Shown here piece after piece: positions 42,023-54,098 of a stretch of 64,000 nucleotides of DNA. Below the pieces are notes generated by a model. It made no database searches. It saw nothing but the letters and a program-made list of their open reading frames with translations, and had not been told where the DNA came from. The translations under genes and the position numbers were made by a program. The DNA comes from Letharia columbiana (lineage: Eukaryota > Ascomycota > Lecanoromycetes > Lecanorales > Parmeliaceae), in the NCBI RefSeq assembly GCF_014066305.1, contig NW_023501049.1, positions 705,001-769,000 of the forward strand, written 5' to 3'. Positions within the stretch are counted from its first letter, which is position 1. The number at the start of each line of letters is the position of its first letter.

Positions 42023-45000
42023 TCAAATCTTGCTCGAAGCACCACCCTCCCTCTCAATCAACCTGATCGGCTCCATGTCAATCTTCTTATGATAAGTGTC
42101 CACCCCGATCAGCCTCGCCTCCCACACATCCCCGACCCTCCACCCGCCCTCCTTCAGCGTGATGGCACTATCCTTCAACTGCACCTTGATGTTCCACACC
42201 CTGGCCCAGCCCGGATGGTGCCCGCGCCGCGCCCGGCCGTCAATCGTCGTCACCTCGAACGTCTCGGGCAGACTCGCTTCGTGGAAGTAAAAGGCCCGGA
42301 AGAGCGCCTGGCAGATCCAGTGGCGGGTCGATGCCGTCTTGGCGAGCTTGATTTTCTTCTCGCGGTGGATCGCGCCGCCCGCGTACTCTTCGACCTGGGC
42401 GCGCGAGAAGGGCAGGTAGGATCCGTCAGTGCTGCCGACGAGGGAGGTGCCGGTGGCGGCTTCGTGCCGGAGGGCAGCTTCGATCTGCCAGTGCGCGTAC
42501 AAGTCGATGTAGCGGCGCAGCGGGGAGGTGGCTTTGCAGTAGGCCGGGAGGCCAAGGGTGGGGTGTTCGAGAGGCCGGTCGGAGGCTTGGGCTTGGCCGA
42601 CGAGGCGCATGTAGCGGAGGAGGTCGCTTTGCTCCGCGTGGCCGTATTTGGCGATTTTGGGGTCGAGGACTTCGCGCTTGAAGACTTCGGGCGAGGAGGC
42701 CGGTTCGGGGTTGCGGAGGATGCCTCGGTAGGGGATGGGGATGTTGCGGTCGGAGCACCAGGAGGCGCCGACGTCGCCGGCTATGATCATGAGGTCGGAG
42801 ACCATTTTGGCGACCAGGCCGTAGGTTTCTGTCGTCCTTTGTAGAGCGATGATCGGGTCGCCTTCGAATTGTCGCACGTTCTCGTCTTTGATCTTAAAGT
42901 ATTTCTTCTTTAGGTGTCTGGAGGTATAGACTACCGGATACGTGTGTGCTATGCGGCTTGATGAATAGAATTCCGGGGCTCCAGCCTGGGCTCGCTTGTG
43001 ACGAGCGGCTTCACCAAGCTCGAGCAGCTTGTGCAGTAGGTTGATGTGCCCAGGATCCGTCAACGTTTTGGCTGTCTGGCCTGAATCGTCGAAACGCTGA
43101 ACAGGCATGCGTCCGCCCACGGTCAATATTGACACAGTCTCCAACTCTTCGTCGGTCTCTGCCAAGCCGAGGCCCTGGCCCACCATTTGAGGCGTAAGAT
43201 AATGGACGTTGCGTACGATCCCGGGTGTAACCTTCTTCTCGAGCATGTCACCATCTGCCGAGAACTTTGCGCTAAAAGTGATGCAAGGCCGATCATTTGC
43301 AAGACTGAGTTGGTCATATGTCACCTTCGGGTTCAGCATAGGGTACTTCCTTTCTGGGAAGTAGACCGATTCTGCAAGCGACGCAGCGTGCTTTGCCATG
43401 GCCGAGTCAGGAGTGATGAAAGCAGATGGGTTGGCGACGTGGACATGCACCCAATGCGCAGATGGATCACCATCAACACGCTCCAAAGAAATTCCATCGT
43501 CACGTTCCAGAGTCTCCGCACTGTCGATGCAGAAAACCGGCATGTCACCCCAGTCCCTTCTCAAGCCCTCCATGGAATCCCTCGACTTAAACATCCTGGC
43601 CTCTTTACGAGCATCCATCAATAATCGGCTTGCCTCTCCGGAGCCAAAATCGTGCCCAGGAAGTTTCAGGTTTCTGATATTGTACACGGTCCTGTTCTCC
43701 CACGGCGTAACGACGCCTAATTCCTGAAGTAGAGTGAACCCCCTGGATTCATTCAGCTCAAAACCTCCATACATTCCTATGGCACGAAGGATCATGGGAC
43801 CCAAAGATGCCAGGTATGTATAAGTATTGACGTATGCCGACGTCGCCCACACGTCAAGATAATGAATTATGATTTTCTCATTATCGTCGAATTCTTGCAT
43901 ATCTTTCTCTATATAAGGTTTGCCCCCAAACTCCTTGTCGATGTCTATTCTAATCGAGCTTGGACCAATCAAACCCGATTTTGAAAGAGGTCTTGTCTGT
44001 CGGCTTTGCTGTATAGCAGCTCGAGCTTTCTTCACGAACGTTGCAATTGGACTGAGCGAACGCGTTGTCGCCATCAACGTGGAATCAATGCTGGACATCG
44101 ATTCATTGGTCGTGTCTTGGATTATCGCTTCTTGATACTCACGAACCCACTGTCTGACTTGAGAAATGTACTTCAAGCCTTGCTGAGGATAAATCTCGTA
44201 TACCGGATTCTGACGGTAGTTCAGGAAATCCCACGTAATATTCTGACATTGGCTTATAGCTCTATGAATGGTCCACATCATCGGTTGAGTAAGTTCGGAA
44301 GGGTCTTGTTTCATCAAGACCTTCAGGGCAATATCTTTGAGCGACATATATGTTCGATCTGCGAAGGCTTCAGAGGGAGCAATAATCTCGTAAAGGCGGT
44401 TGATTCTATCGGCATGCTTTCTGAACACAGCGTCGGCGGTCTGGTGGAAGAGCGACATCTGCTCTATGACCTTAGCTCCAGCACCTCGGGGAGCATGGAC
44501 ATCAACGGGTTGGAGACGATTCATCTTCTCCTCGGCAACCTCCTCAGAGGGGAGATACGGAAGAATTTCATTCAAATCATCCGGATCCACAAACCGCGAG
44601 ACTCCCCACCGTGCGACCCCTGACTCTCGGTTGACCCATTCACCTCGAATAGTGTAGAATTGGCACTGGTCGGCCACGTTTCGAACAAAGATGGCCAAGA
44701 CTGGCTCCGAGGCCGTTCTGTAATCGTCAGTCTGCACTGCCTTCCACTGTCTCGGCGTAAGACTCACACTAGTTCGACTAGATCACCTCGTCGAAGAAAG
44801 ACTTGATGAGCGAAGATGTCCGGAATTCGCTCTTCAGATCCGAAGTCTACGTCGTCATCATCTTCCATTTTCTCGTCCTGGGCAATGGCGGTAAAGCTCT
44901 CGTCTTCGCCTGACTGGGTGAATAGGTTCTGGGTGTCGCTAAGCGTACTTGAGGGAGGCCGACCTGACGTATCAGCCAAAGTAATGTCGTGTTGCTCCTG

Positions 45001-46501
45001 CCACAATCTGAGCGCCTCTCGGATGCCTCCAGAGTTGTGTTTGAAGAGCCCATCTGGATTCGTTCCAATAACGGTGGGGTCGATCGGGGCATCAGCCCGG
45101 GGAGCCTGACTCTGTGAAAGGCCTTAGTATGTGAAAGAAAAAGCAGTCTTTTTCACTTACAGTTGCAGTACCATAGTGCCTGTTTGGGGCCTTAGGAGTC
45201 CTGGTCGAGAACGGTGTTTTCGATGACTTCATGCTCTGACGATTCGACATCTGGCTCCCACCTAAAGCAAACTGTCGAATCAAGCGATCCTGAGGAGATA
45301 AGAGGGTGCTTGAAGTTAACGCCCCAATCTCTCTAGTGGGATTTGGCAACTTTGACGTAGGAAGGTCTCTGGACTCGTCCAGCAAGGGTGTCAATGCGTC
45401 AAGAAAAACTTCATCTGCATTTGTTGAACCCTTGCCTAAGGGAGGGCCAGCTTTGCGTATCAAACGAGTTTTTTTATTCCCTTTGGCCACATAATTGATA
45501 GCTGACGCCTTAGGCTCAGACAAGTATATCCTCGGAACCGAGTCTGGTCTGCTAGACAAGACCCTCCTCGAAACCAGGTCCGATTCGTTAGACAAGACCC
45601 TCCTCGGAACCCGGTCCGGCCTGTTTGTAGTTTTAGACGAGTGCTTCCACCGAGCCAGGTTCCGTTTACGCCTAGACTCAGATAAGGCCTTCCTCCGAAC
45701 CAGTTTCCGTTCACGCCTAGACTCAAACAAGGCCTTCTTCCTCCGAACCCGGTCCAACTTAACGTTATCCTCTGACGAGATCTTTTTCAGAACCAGGTCC
45801 GGTCCCTGAGACAAGACCTGCTCCGAAACCAGGTCCTGTTCATGCGTGGACATAGACAAATGCTTCCTCCGAGCCAGGTCCGGTTCACGCCTAGACTCAG
45901 ACGAGGCCTTCCTCGCATCCAGGTCCATTTTATAGGTATCCTCAGACAAGACCTTCCTCAGAACCGTGCCCGTTTTATGCTCAGCCTCAGACAAGACCTC
46001 CTTCGCATCCAGGTCCAGGTTAGACTTAGACTCCTTCGAGTACTTCGTCAGAACCAAAATTGGGACTATTCGTACACGAGGCGTGTGATCGCTTCGCCTC
46101 GATTGGGATTGGGATTGTGATTGTGACTCAGTGTTCACAGCCACCGGTCGACCATTGTTCATCACCCGTATACGAGGCTTGCGAGCGCCTTGCATCGTTG
46201 CGGGTTTCATTTTAATCAAGCTTCTTGGGCCGGTAAATTTGTGAACTGGGCGTATAGGGGGGAAATGAGACTCCAACGTGTCTCGGATCATATGCCGTAG
46301 TATATGGCTATAGGGAGCGATGTAGGTCTTCTCCGGGACGTCTGGTATGCCGGCCGGACTGGTGGAGCTGTAACGAGGTAGGTCCAGCGCGCAGCGCCAG
46401 CATGGTTGGCCGGCTCTTCTGGCGTCTAGGACCGCCCTGAGTCTCTGTCTGGCTGCCATGATCGTAGCAGGCGAGGGCAACCCTCGAGGAAAAAGGAGCA
46501 T
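42023..46501 (-). CDS. CYT-4/Dss1-type mitochondrial RNase II-family exoribonuclease
   Basis: Three exons (46501-45161, 45111-44768, 44717-42023) give 1459 residues. The second intron is 50 bp (GTGAGT, ACTGAC, TACAG) and joins FLRRGDLVELV to TASEPVLAIFV. The first ~60 residues are Arg-rich and lack acids (MAARQRLRAVLDARRAG), fitting a mitochondrial presequence. Residues ~170-350 are a tandemly repeated charged linker. The C-terminal two thirds carry the CYT-4 fold and RNB domain: CIDSAETLERDDGISLER near 958-975 holds the catalytic acids (Asp960, Glu966, Asp968, Asp969). Glu replaces the third-line Asp of bacterial RNase II, as I recall for CYT-4. It degrades and processes mitochondrial RNA 3'-5' with the Suv3 helicase. 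The protein is longer than Neurospora CYT-4 because of the linker. The C-terminal exon is GC-rich. Confidence 0.92.
45505..46045 (-). repeat. Internal coding repeat in the CYT-4 linker, about 12 copies
   Basis: Twelve consecutive units of 12-18 residues share a DLVxRKxLSE-like consensus, for example DLARRKHLS, KLVRRKALSESRRKR, DLVSRRVLSSRP. At the DNA level the plus strand repeats words like CTCCGAACCAGGTCCG and GACAAGACC. Confidence 0.75.
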
Positions 46502-46843
46502 ATGATGACAGGAATGGCAATCGAAGCTCCTCAGGACAAAACTTTCGTCGATAGGGCTGAAAGTCTTGGCGCTTTTCTCCGCCCTCTGCGGACTGGGACT
46601 GGTTTGCTCTACCTATATAGACTCATGAACCACATCCAACGTAAGTCTTCGCATTCCTTCGTTATTCAATTAATTCCGGCACGCATGATGAGCATCAAAA
46701 ACAATAGCATGTATTATCCGAAGAAGCGCCTTGTGGCTTCCATTCAGAGAAACACACCATCCTGACTCTCAACCACCCCCCTCGTCTACTCTTTTCCCTA
46801 GCCAATCTGTCAAATATCCACTGACCTCAACACCCCCGACCAG
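46502..46843. promoter_or_regulatory. Divergent promoter between CYT-4 and CnxG genes
   Basis: 342 bp separate the two ATGs, so regulatory elements are probably shared. No factor site is assigned. Confidence 0.45.
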
Positions 46844-47134
46844 ATGTCCGGAAAGCCTCCCTCAGAACACTTCCGCCTCCTCTACTTCGCCTCCGCCGCC
46901 TCCTTCACCCGCAAATCCTCTGATACTTTCCCCGCTCCACTGCCTATCAGCGACCTGTTCAGCGTTCTGGAGAAGAAGTATTCGGGAATGACAAAGGCGG
47001 TGCTAGACAGCTGCGCTGTGACTGTGAACTTGGAGTATGTGGACGTCGAAGAAGAGAGTGGCAAGGAGAAAGCGGGCGTGGTGATCAAGGAGGGGGATGA
47101 GGTGGCGATTATACCACCTGTGAGCTCTGGTTGA
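46844..47134 (+). CDS. cnxG: Molybdopterin synthase sulfur-carrier subunit (MoaD/MOCS2A, CnxG-type)
   Basis: A single exon, 96 residues, starting MSGKPPSEHFRLLYFASAAS. The ubiquitin-like beta-grasp fold is visible (FRLLYFASAASFTRKSSD, DSCAVTVNLEYVDVEE, VIKEGDEVAIIPPVSSG). The C-terminal glycine is adenylated and turned into a thiocarboxylate that donates sulfur when molybdopterin synthase builds the dithiolene of molybdenum cofactor, needed by nitrate reductase. The EGDEVAIIPPVS(S)G ending is diagnostic. The last residues are Ser-Gly, not the usual Gly-Gly; the terminal Gly itself is kept. The partner large subunit (MOCS2B/CnxH) is not in the window. Symbol is by similarity to Aspergillus. 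Confidence 0.9.
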   Translation: MSGKPPSEHFRLLYFASAASFTRKSSDTFPAPLPISDLFSVLEKKYSGMTKAVLDSCAVTVNLEYVDVEEESGKEKAGVVIKEGDEVAIIPPVSSG

Positions 47135-48552
47135 AGATGCAAGGACGATGAAGAGTATACATGTGTTAGGGAGAGCTGTTGGGTTGCGAGGATGTGGCAC
47201 GTCCACTGGTTGAAAGAGCAACCAGGGTAGGAGAGCACTTGGGAGAAATATGCCGCCAGGACGACAAGTGTGCTTGGTGCTTGAATCGTGCTATTCAAGT
47301 CGTCTAGACTTGTCCCAAGGAAGATTCACCGCTACGAGATCACGAGTGAGGATGCAAGAGTGATGGACGGCAATCGAAGAAGACGGAGAGATGGCAAACA
47401 TATTGACGGTTAGATGGGATCAAGATATCGTTGAGCTATATGATACAAGTGCGTGCGTGGACCACAGTCGCAGCTTCAAGTGGTGTCATAAAACAGCGAG
47501 AAATTTTGCTTCAGATCCACCGGTCCTCGGTGGAATTGACTGCTGAATTCTGTATCGGACTGCCAAGCAAAATCGGGACTGCTCCTTCGAAGAATAGATA
47601 CAAAGTACTTCCCCGGAAAGACACACTTCCGGGTTCCCAGATCAAATCGTCTGCCGATCTTCCCCGCCGTTGGTGAACGGGATCCAGAGAAACCCTCCGG
47701 CTCCCAATCACCGCCGCGGTTCCAACATCCTGCAGCAGGTTCGATCTGGAAGTCTTGGATGATTGACTGGTGCCCCGGTCGATCGAAAGTCCTCAATCAC
47801 TGGCAGTCACTACCTTGTCGATAACCCCACGTGCTCAGGATGTACATTCGCTGAGGCGGCGATAAGGCTGCCTCGGAGTGGAGTCTAGGATCGGAGGGAT
47901 AGTCAGAGGGTGAAAGAGAGGGGAAGAGGGGGAAGTAGAGGAAGTGGAGGAAGGTTAGGTACTATTGTGAAAGATAGAATACTACATCCTCCTGCTCAAT
48001 GGGAGCTTTAATCAATCTGGGGGTGTTGAGATCATTGGGTTACAGGAAGAATGGATACAGAAGCGTACTTGTCCTAGGTACTTTAATAGAGGAGTTTGTG
48101 TGAGAGCAGCCAAAGATTTCATGGCGAGGAAGTTCAAGGCACTGAGGCCGACGCTAGCCGGCAGATACTGGCTCTACTAATACACGTGGGCGGCATTGCC
48201 GGCATCCGGTATCGTCACTAGCGTTGGCTACGTTGTAAAAACTATCAAAACCGGCAACCAATTCAACCAATCAGCGTGGTAAATCATTATCATATCTATG
48301 ATGAGTGAGGATCATATCGGACTCCCCTTACATCCGAAAATGTTTTATGAATACTCCTCTAAATAATGCAAATCTTGGTCATTACATGAATTGTCACGCT
48401 ATGCGCTAATGCCGTGCAAATAAGGTAGTATGGTAGATTTCGTTGGCTGAAAGTGCCAAGAGAACAAACCTGGAGCTTCCAAAAGGTGGAGAGGCGTCAT
48501 AACGGTTTGCGAGCGTATACAACGTTTCTGTCAAGCTTGTCAATCCTGCCGC
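47135..48552. other. Intergenic, 1.4 kb
   Basis: No gene supported. A minus-strand open frame at 47476-47796 has no recognisable character. The stretch 47900-47960 is purine-rich (GGGGAAGAGG-type). Confidence 0.4.
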
Positions 48553-49811
48553 TCAAACATAGCGACGAAGGGCTGGAAGTACAACATACATCGTTTGATA
48601 AGCATGATGCTTTGGATCCACAAGGGAAGTGCGCATTCGCGCCGTCCACGCCTTGACTTCATCAGACGTCCACTGCTCTCAGTCAGCCATCGCCCTTCGC
48701 GACTCCCCCCTTCTCGGAATCAAGAGATGGCGCTCGGCACAGAATGCTAACTCACCCCACAGTACTGCGTCAACAGCCGTAACGTCCAAGCATCTAATCC
48801 CTCAAGCCAATGCTGCATATTCCAGCGTCCGATATCCTTCAATTTGCGATCAACAGGCCATTCACCAATAGGCCACTTGTATTGCTTCTCCACTACGTTG
48901 ACGAAGCCCGCCTCCTCAATCATAGTCTTGATGTGTGGCGCTATCATGATATTCTTCCCAAAATTATGGCTGGCTTCTTTGGCGAGGTCTGAGCACTGAT
49001 GCATTATGTCGCCTGGAGCGATGGAACCGTCATCCGATAGTAAAGCTGGGCGGGGTTCGCTGTGTTCGATGTAGCCACCAGGGGCGATATGGCTGCGCGG
49101 GGTCAACGTCAGCTTGAGAGAGCCAGGCGGTAATTTCCAGCCTCACTCACTCGAAGCATTCTTTGTAGAAGGCGGGCCAGTCGGCAATGCTAGCGTATAG
49201 GAATCGGACGTGGACGTAGTCGAAGTGGTTAGGAGGGTAGATCCACTCGCTGCAGCAGTCGTCGATCTCGAACAGGAGATTTGGGGCCGGAGTTGCCCTG
49301 AAGGTTGGGGAAAGATCGGTCCCTGAGTTGACGTGTCAGTACAGACACTTTTATGATGGTTGCTTGGTGGTCTACCAATCACTTCTGCTTCCGGAAACTT
49401 GTCGGCGACGTCCCTGCGAGACATCAGCCACGTCATCTCCGAGGTCGAGTTGTAGACCATACGATGCCCATATCCCAATGCCGGTGCCCACGTCCATGAC
49501 TCGCTTTGGATTGTTTATCGGTGCGAGGAATAGCTTGTTGTTGAGCGTCAGGATAAACATATGATGCCTGCGATTCCAGGTCGACTCGTTAGAACCGTTA
49601 AATAGAATAAGCAATTTATGGGTAGACTCACGCATATAGGTCGAGTCGTAGAGCTTCATCGTCATGAGGAATCCAGTACTCACCATCGCCTGACTCCATC
49701 AGCAAGCCCTTTCGGTCCCAATTGCGATATGAGATGTCCAAACGTACGGTAGGTGTGATACCTTCTATCGTTCTCAAGCCGGTAGTGCTTCAGGTCGCTA
49801 TCCAAGGACAT
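48553..49811 (-). CDS. LaeA-like SAM-dependent methyltransferase
   Basis: Seven exons (49811-49748, 49689-49632, 49567-49463, 49413-49376, 49322-49151, 49092-48756, 48672-48553) keep frame throughout and give 297 residues starting MSLDSDLKHYRLENDRRYHT. The N-terminal ENDRRYHTYRDGEYWIPHDD matches the family's lead-in motif. The Rossmann fold follows: motif I VMDVGTGIGIWA (64-75), acidic loop AEVIGTDLSP, then ECFDHIAPGGYIEHSE (motif IV-V region) and a C-terminal helix pair (WTSDEVKAWTARM). LaeA-like proteins include regulators of secondary metabolism and small-molecule methyltransferases. This looks like the broad metabolite-methyltransferase group rather than LaeA itself, by inference. No cluster partners are adjacent. 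Confidence 0.9.
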
Positions 49812-51213
49812 TCGGCTACCATGGAATCAGAGGGTATTTGCTTTGCGGGGATAAGATCTAGTTGCTCACGAAGAGTCTCCGAAGATTGAGCCAGCGTCTT
49901 CATCGTCGTTGTATCTCGAATCCTACCGTTGCATCAGTGCTGAGGAGAGTGCAAAGGAGAAGGCTGATGTCACAATGGGGATATCATCACTGCCTGAAGC
50001 CATCCATGTGGCTCGAGCCGAGTGCCTTGCCGAAGCTCTTGGTATATATTTATGGAACAGGTGGGATGTGAAGGCTCAGGTGTCGGTTTTGCAGTTGGCG
50101 AAGGCGCAGGCGGAATTGAGTGTGGGGAAGAGGGTGCGGAGGTGAAAAAATGGAAAGACTGGGGGGGGAGATAGAGAGGTCGAAATCATGAGGGATGTCA
50201 GAGTAGGATTGCCACATCATCAAGGTTAGTTAGTGATGGGACTATTTGTCCATCGGAGGGGTTGATTTATTTCATGGCGTCGAGATTTGAGAGGGGAAAA
50301 GCTTGATGCAGCGATTAAAAGATTTTGGCGTTGGAACTGAACCAGGGATTTGCATTGAACACCTGGGAATCCGGTACCTTGGAAGCCAATCAAAAAGCCG
50401 GAAATACTACCTCCGGACGGAACCAGGAGCGGGAACATTCTGTCGGTAAAACTCTCCACAGAGTGGGGAATTCTTGTCCCACACTTCTGGGTTTGGGGCT
50501 CGTGGGGCTCGACCGTGTCCTTGGGCTTCAGGGACCAGGGTGTTGTTGTTGTTGTGCCTTCCTTTTCACCACGGCACGCGGCATTGATCTGCACGATCAT
50601 CGTCGGGCTCGCGCTTCTTCTTCATGCCGGTAATCTAATATGGAGACATATAAGGTACTTTAGAGACATGTGGGAAACGTCATCCCCGGCACCACCGAAT
50701 TTCGAGTCCATTGGAACTGCCAGCAAATGAGCGGGCGAAAGATAAGCTCATGCAGCTTTTGAATGTGCAGCGCAAAGTCTGACGGTGGTGTGAAAAACCG
50801 TTGAAGCAACTACCCCAACTTGTTGAGCGATTAACTTTTGGAGATGCACAAAGACGACAGCCTGCGCCTGGACCCGGGAATAAGCCTAGTGGATAGATAT
50901 GAGCTGTTCAATCGCGCAACCTGAGTCCCCCCCCACACTACAGCGTCGTGTATGGAATAACCAGTCATGAAACTGGGCTGAAATAAATCTACTTTTGAGA
51001 GGATTGTTTATACTACTCCACCACAGGGAAATGCGTGGTTCATAAAACGTTCATTAATCTATTAGGCCAAGGTCTATGGCTTCCCCGAGAAGTCCCCACC
51101 ATAACGCCGAATCCCGTGCATCGCTAAATGAGAGTGTCTATTGTTCTTCCTTTTTGTGGCCCCAACTCTGACAGTGTATCTTCACATCCACAGCGTACTC
51201 TCTCACAGCCTAC
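49812..51213. other. Intergenic, 1.4 kb
   Basis: Contains the possible small frame described separately, a purine-rich stretch near 50110-50175 and a run of nine G near 50161. 50320-50420 has no coding signal I trust. Confidence 0.4.
49975..50145 (+). CDS. Possible small protein, 56 residues
   Basis: ATG at 49975 opens a frame reading MGISSLPEAIHVARAECLAE and on through a helix-like, coding-looking composition to VGKRVRR and TGA. There is no upstream exon and no family. It may be a remnant of a longer gene. Confidence 0.25.
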   Translation: MGISSLPEAIHVARAECLAEALGIYLWNRWDVKAQVSVLQLAKAQAELSVGKRVRR

Positions 51214-51890
51214 TTAAGCCATATCCTTAGGAGGGACGGTCTTACTACGACGCCAGAGGCATACGCTGCACATGGCGGAGAAGGCGAAAAGGATGCTGAG
51301 ATCTATTAGAGATTATGATGGGCGACGACAATGTAAGAGGTACATACCAAAGAGCAATGCTTAAGCCCCAGACAGCTTTCATCTCATAGCATGTGGTCTT
51401 GCTCGCACCAATCCAGTTGCTGTACACAACCTTTCCACCTTGCTTGTTGAAAGTGTCTTTGACCTGGGAGCTCAGCTGAGATGCCGATTCAGCGACACTG
51501 GAGGTGCCGACGACTTGGCAATTCAGATACGAAAGGGGCTTGCCAACGACGATAGCGACAACAGATAAGGCGATGAGCATCAGACCATCCATACCAGTGT
51601 TGATAAGGTATGGAAGGATGTTGTCAATGTGCAGGATGACAGTGATTGCGCAGTAGAGGATCGCGATGCAAGTCTACATTGCAGACGTCAGCTTTGGAAA
51701 CTCCAAGGTGCAATGAGATACCCACCACGCTGAGGGTGCCGACAAGTTCCTCTGACGGAGAGTTGTTTTGCGAGACCATTTCCGAGATGAAGTTCGCAGC
51801 CATGCCAATGCAGCCGAGGAGACTAATTACTTGAAGCAAGCGGACAATCTTGAACGTTGCTCCAAGAGCACCGTAGTCGGGTCCAGCCAT
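51214..51890 (-). CDS. Four-TM membrane protein, MARVEL-like layout
   Basis: Three exons (51890-51726, 51673-51348, 51295-51214) give 190 residues, starting MAGPDYGALGATFKIVRLLQ. Four hydrophobic helices are predicted: about 15-37 (FKIVRLLQVISLLGCIGMAANF), 48-70 (ELVGTLSVTCIAILYCAITV), 78-105 (GMDGLMLIALSVVAIVVG) and 160-182 (IALCILFAFSAMCSVCLW). A long polar loop between helices 3 and 4 holds two cysteines (LNCQVVG, KTTCYEM). The layout of short N- and C-terminal cytosolic ends and two loops fits fungal MARVEL-type membrane-organising proteins, but no signature fixes it. The C-terminus is basic (RRSKTVPPKD). Confidence 0.7.
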
Positions 51891-54098
51891 GTCGAGAAAT
51901 TGCGGGTTTGACTGGAGAGGAAAGGTAAAACAAGCGTGTGATTATGCCGGGATAAAGAGATCGTAGACTGAATCGGTGCTGACGTAGCGATTGGCCGTAA
52001 TCTGTTGCAATGAGCGTCTTAAGGAAATAGACAGAGGCAAGGAAATCACGAGAGATGAGATGCTTTGAGGAAATCCGTAAGAGACTGTGGTTCAGATGTA
52101 GAAGAAATGTAGCGAGGTATCTCGCCCTTCTTAAGTACCAAGAGAATACAGCCTCCAGCCTCTTCGATGTCCGACCAACGCTCTCGCTTCACAATGTTTC
52201 TAAAGATGTCTCTTTTTCATTATCAGGCAGTTTCACGCTTGCTCGATAATAGTGCGTCTCAGCCAATAGTCGAACAATCTCTAAATGAGGCTTCTCGGAT
52301 CTTACCGAGGTGGGCGCTTAGCAGAAACTCAGGGCATTGGCCGACTGGATGGCGACAAGAAACCGACCACTGAGGTCGCAGAAGCTGCTTGATGAGCTTA
52401 TAGGCAGAAACACGATCAATAACGAGAAGTAGATCTGTGGCTTTCTTTGGCCTTACACAGGCAAGAATAGAAAAGGGCACCATGGAACGGATCGTTTCAA
52501 TCTTTTCCCAAGCAGACGTTACGCTGGAGATATTTCTGTCCTCGCCAGTGACGGCGTCAAGACCAGACAATTGTAATAATATTAGCACATTGGATTTTGA
52601 GACATGACTAGGCCGAGTTGATGGTCGATCCATGCAGAGATAGCGACGGCCAACAAATGCACTACGCGACAAGACGAGGATTTAAGTTTTGCTCAGAGCA
52701 GTGGTCTGAAAGCAAAACACCAATGTATCCGTACTGGCTGCGCAAGACTTACCAACTCTTGAGTTATCGAATGAAATTCATGAGACGGTGAATGGTGGGG
52801 GAGAATTACCAGGTATATACCACCTTGATCTAGCCGCATTGGGAAGTTTCAGCCTTCTTAGGTGTACGAATAAACAAAGTGTGTGTGTGGGAAAGCGGTC
52901 GTACGCTTTCAAGCCTACAACTAGTATAAGTTACTGTTTAGTGACGGACTACTAGTGATCACCTTTTGGTCTAGTCGTAACGAGCATAACCCTCCCTTCA
53001 CAAAGTGGCGGTGCAGGTACCATAGGTTAGAGGTATTTAACTCGCAATAATTTCGATTCTTATTGGCACTGGTACAATGGTGTTGCGGTGTTTCTTATTT
53101 TCTACCATAATCCTTCTTGACGTCTCTCCAAGAGAGAAACTGACGAAGATGCACCTCAGCATGAGCCGGGTTAGTTATCAAGGCGAGCAGCGAGAGCGTG
53201 CGCTCAAGCTCCGCCTCTGAGATAATTCGAAAGGCCTCAAGACAGTTTATCGATCAGATTTTGGTTCGGCTTGCATCATGGCCGCATGAGACTATGCTTC
53301 AGGACAAGGATATGTCATTAACCGGACTGCTTGCTTCTCAGCACGAACCTCAGTTCTTGGACTGTCTCCAATTGTCTAAATCACTGCAAATGCTTCACCT
53401 GCAACGTGCCACTGTGATGATAGCCGACAAAATCCGAGATGCAGAGCACTTGACGAACCGATGGTCTGTTGAGAAGGAACAAGAGATTGCAGCGTGTATT
53501 ACGCCGAGAAAGGCAAGGCCCTCATGGCAGAGTACAAGACCAAGCAAGAAACATGAGAAAAAGGAAGAGAGTCCAGGGCAGCGGAGGCGGCTGCTCGTCC
53601 AGCAAATCGTGCAGAGCGTAAGACTCTCTAGGAGGCCAACAACGCTGCCCGAGAAGAGCGGGGGATGTCTTAATCAGCTAGGCTGCTCGCGTTGTGCCAT
53701 TTTGGTTAGAAGGGTTCCTTGTTTACCAGGCATGGCATGCCACTCAAACGACATGCCCCTCAAACAAAGACCCCGTCGGAATAAATGGTGCCTCTGACTG
53801 CTTGAAGCACGTACCGTATGTTGACCTGCTGGAACACACAGAAGGCCGGCGGACCGTTTTTACCTCTTTACAAACAATGACTTTTGTGGTCGCAGATCCT
53901 ACTTAACGCTGCCAACGCAATGTTAACAAACATAAGCTAGTCCGAGTGTAGAATGTACAACCGTTATCTAATCGCAGCTTAGTCGCCGTTGCGGGGATCC
54001 GAGAAGCTGTGGAGAGAGGAGATCCTTAGATATCTCCCTCTTCTACATGTTCCATTATCGAGGTATGTGAATAACCCGAACTGGTCGTAGCACCCAAG
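51891..54098. other. Gene-poor stretch, 2.2 kb, with possible decayed element
   Basis: No intact gene. A minus-strand frame from ATG 52633 to 52259 (125 codons) is weakly coding-like. Around 53460-53660 one frame reads an Ala/Arg/Glu/Lys-rich, helical stretch interrupted by stops (EKGKALMAEYKTKQET, then a stop, then ESRAAEAAARPANRAERK), as in the C-terminal tails of fungal DDE transposases. I cannot name the element. Confidence 0.4.
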
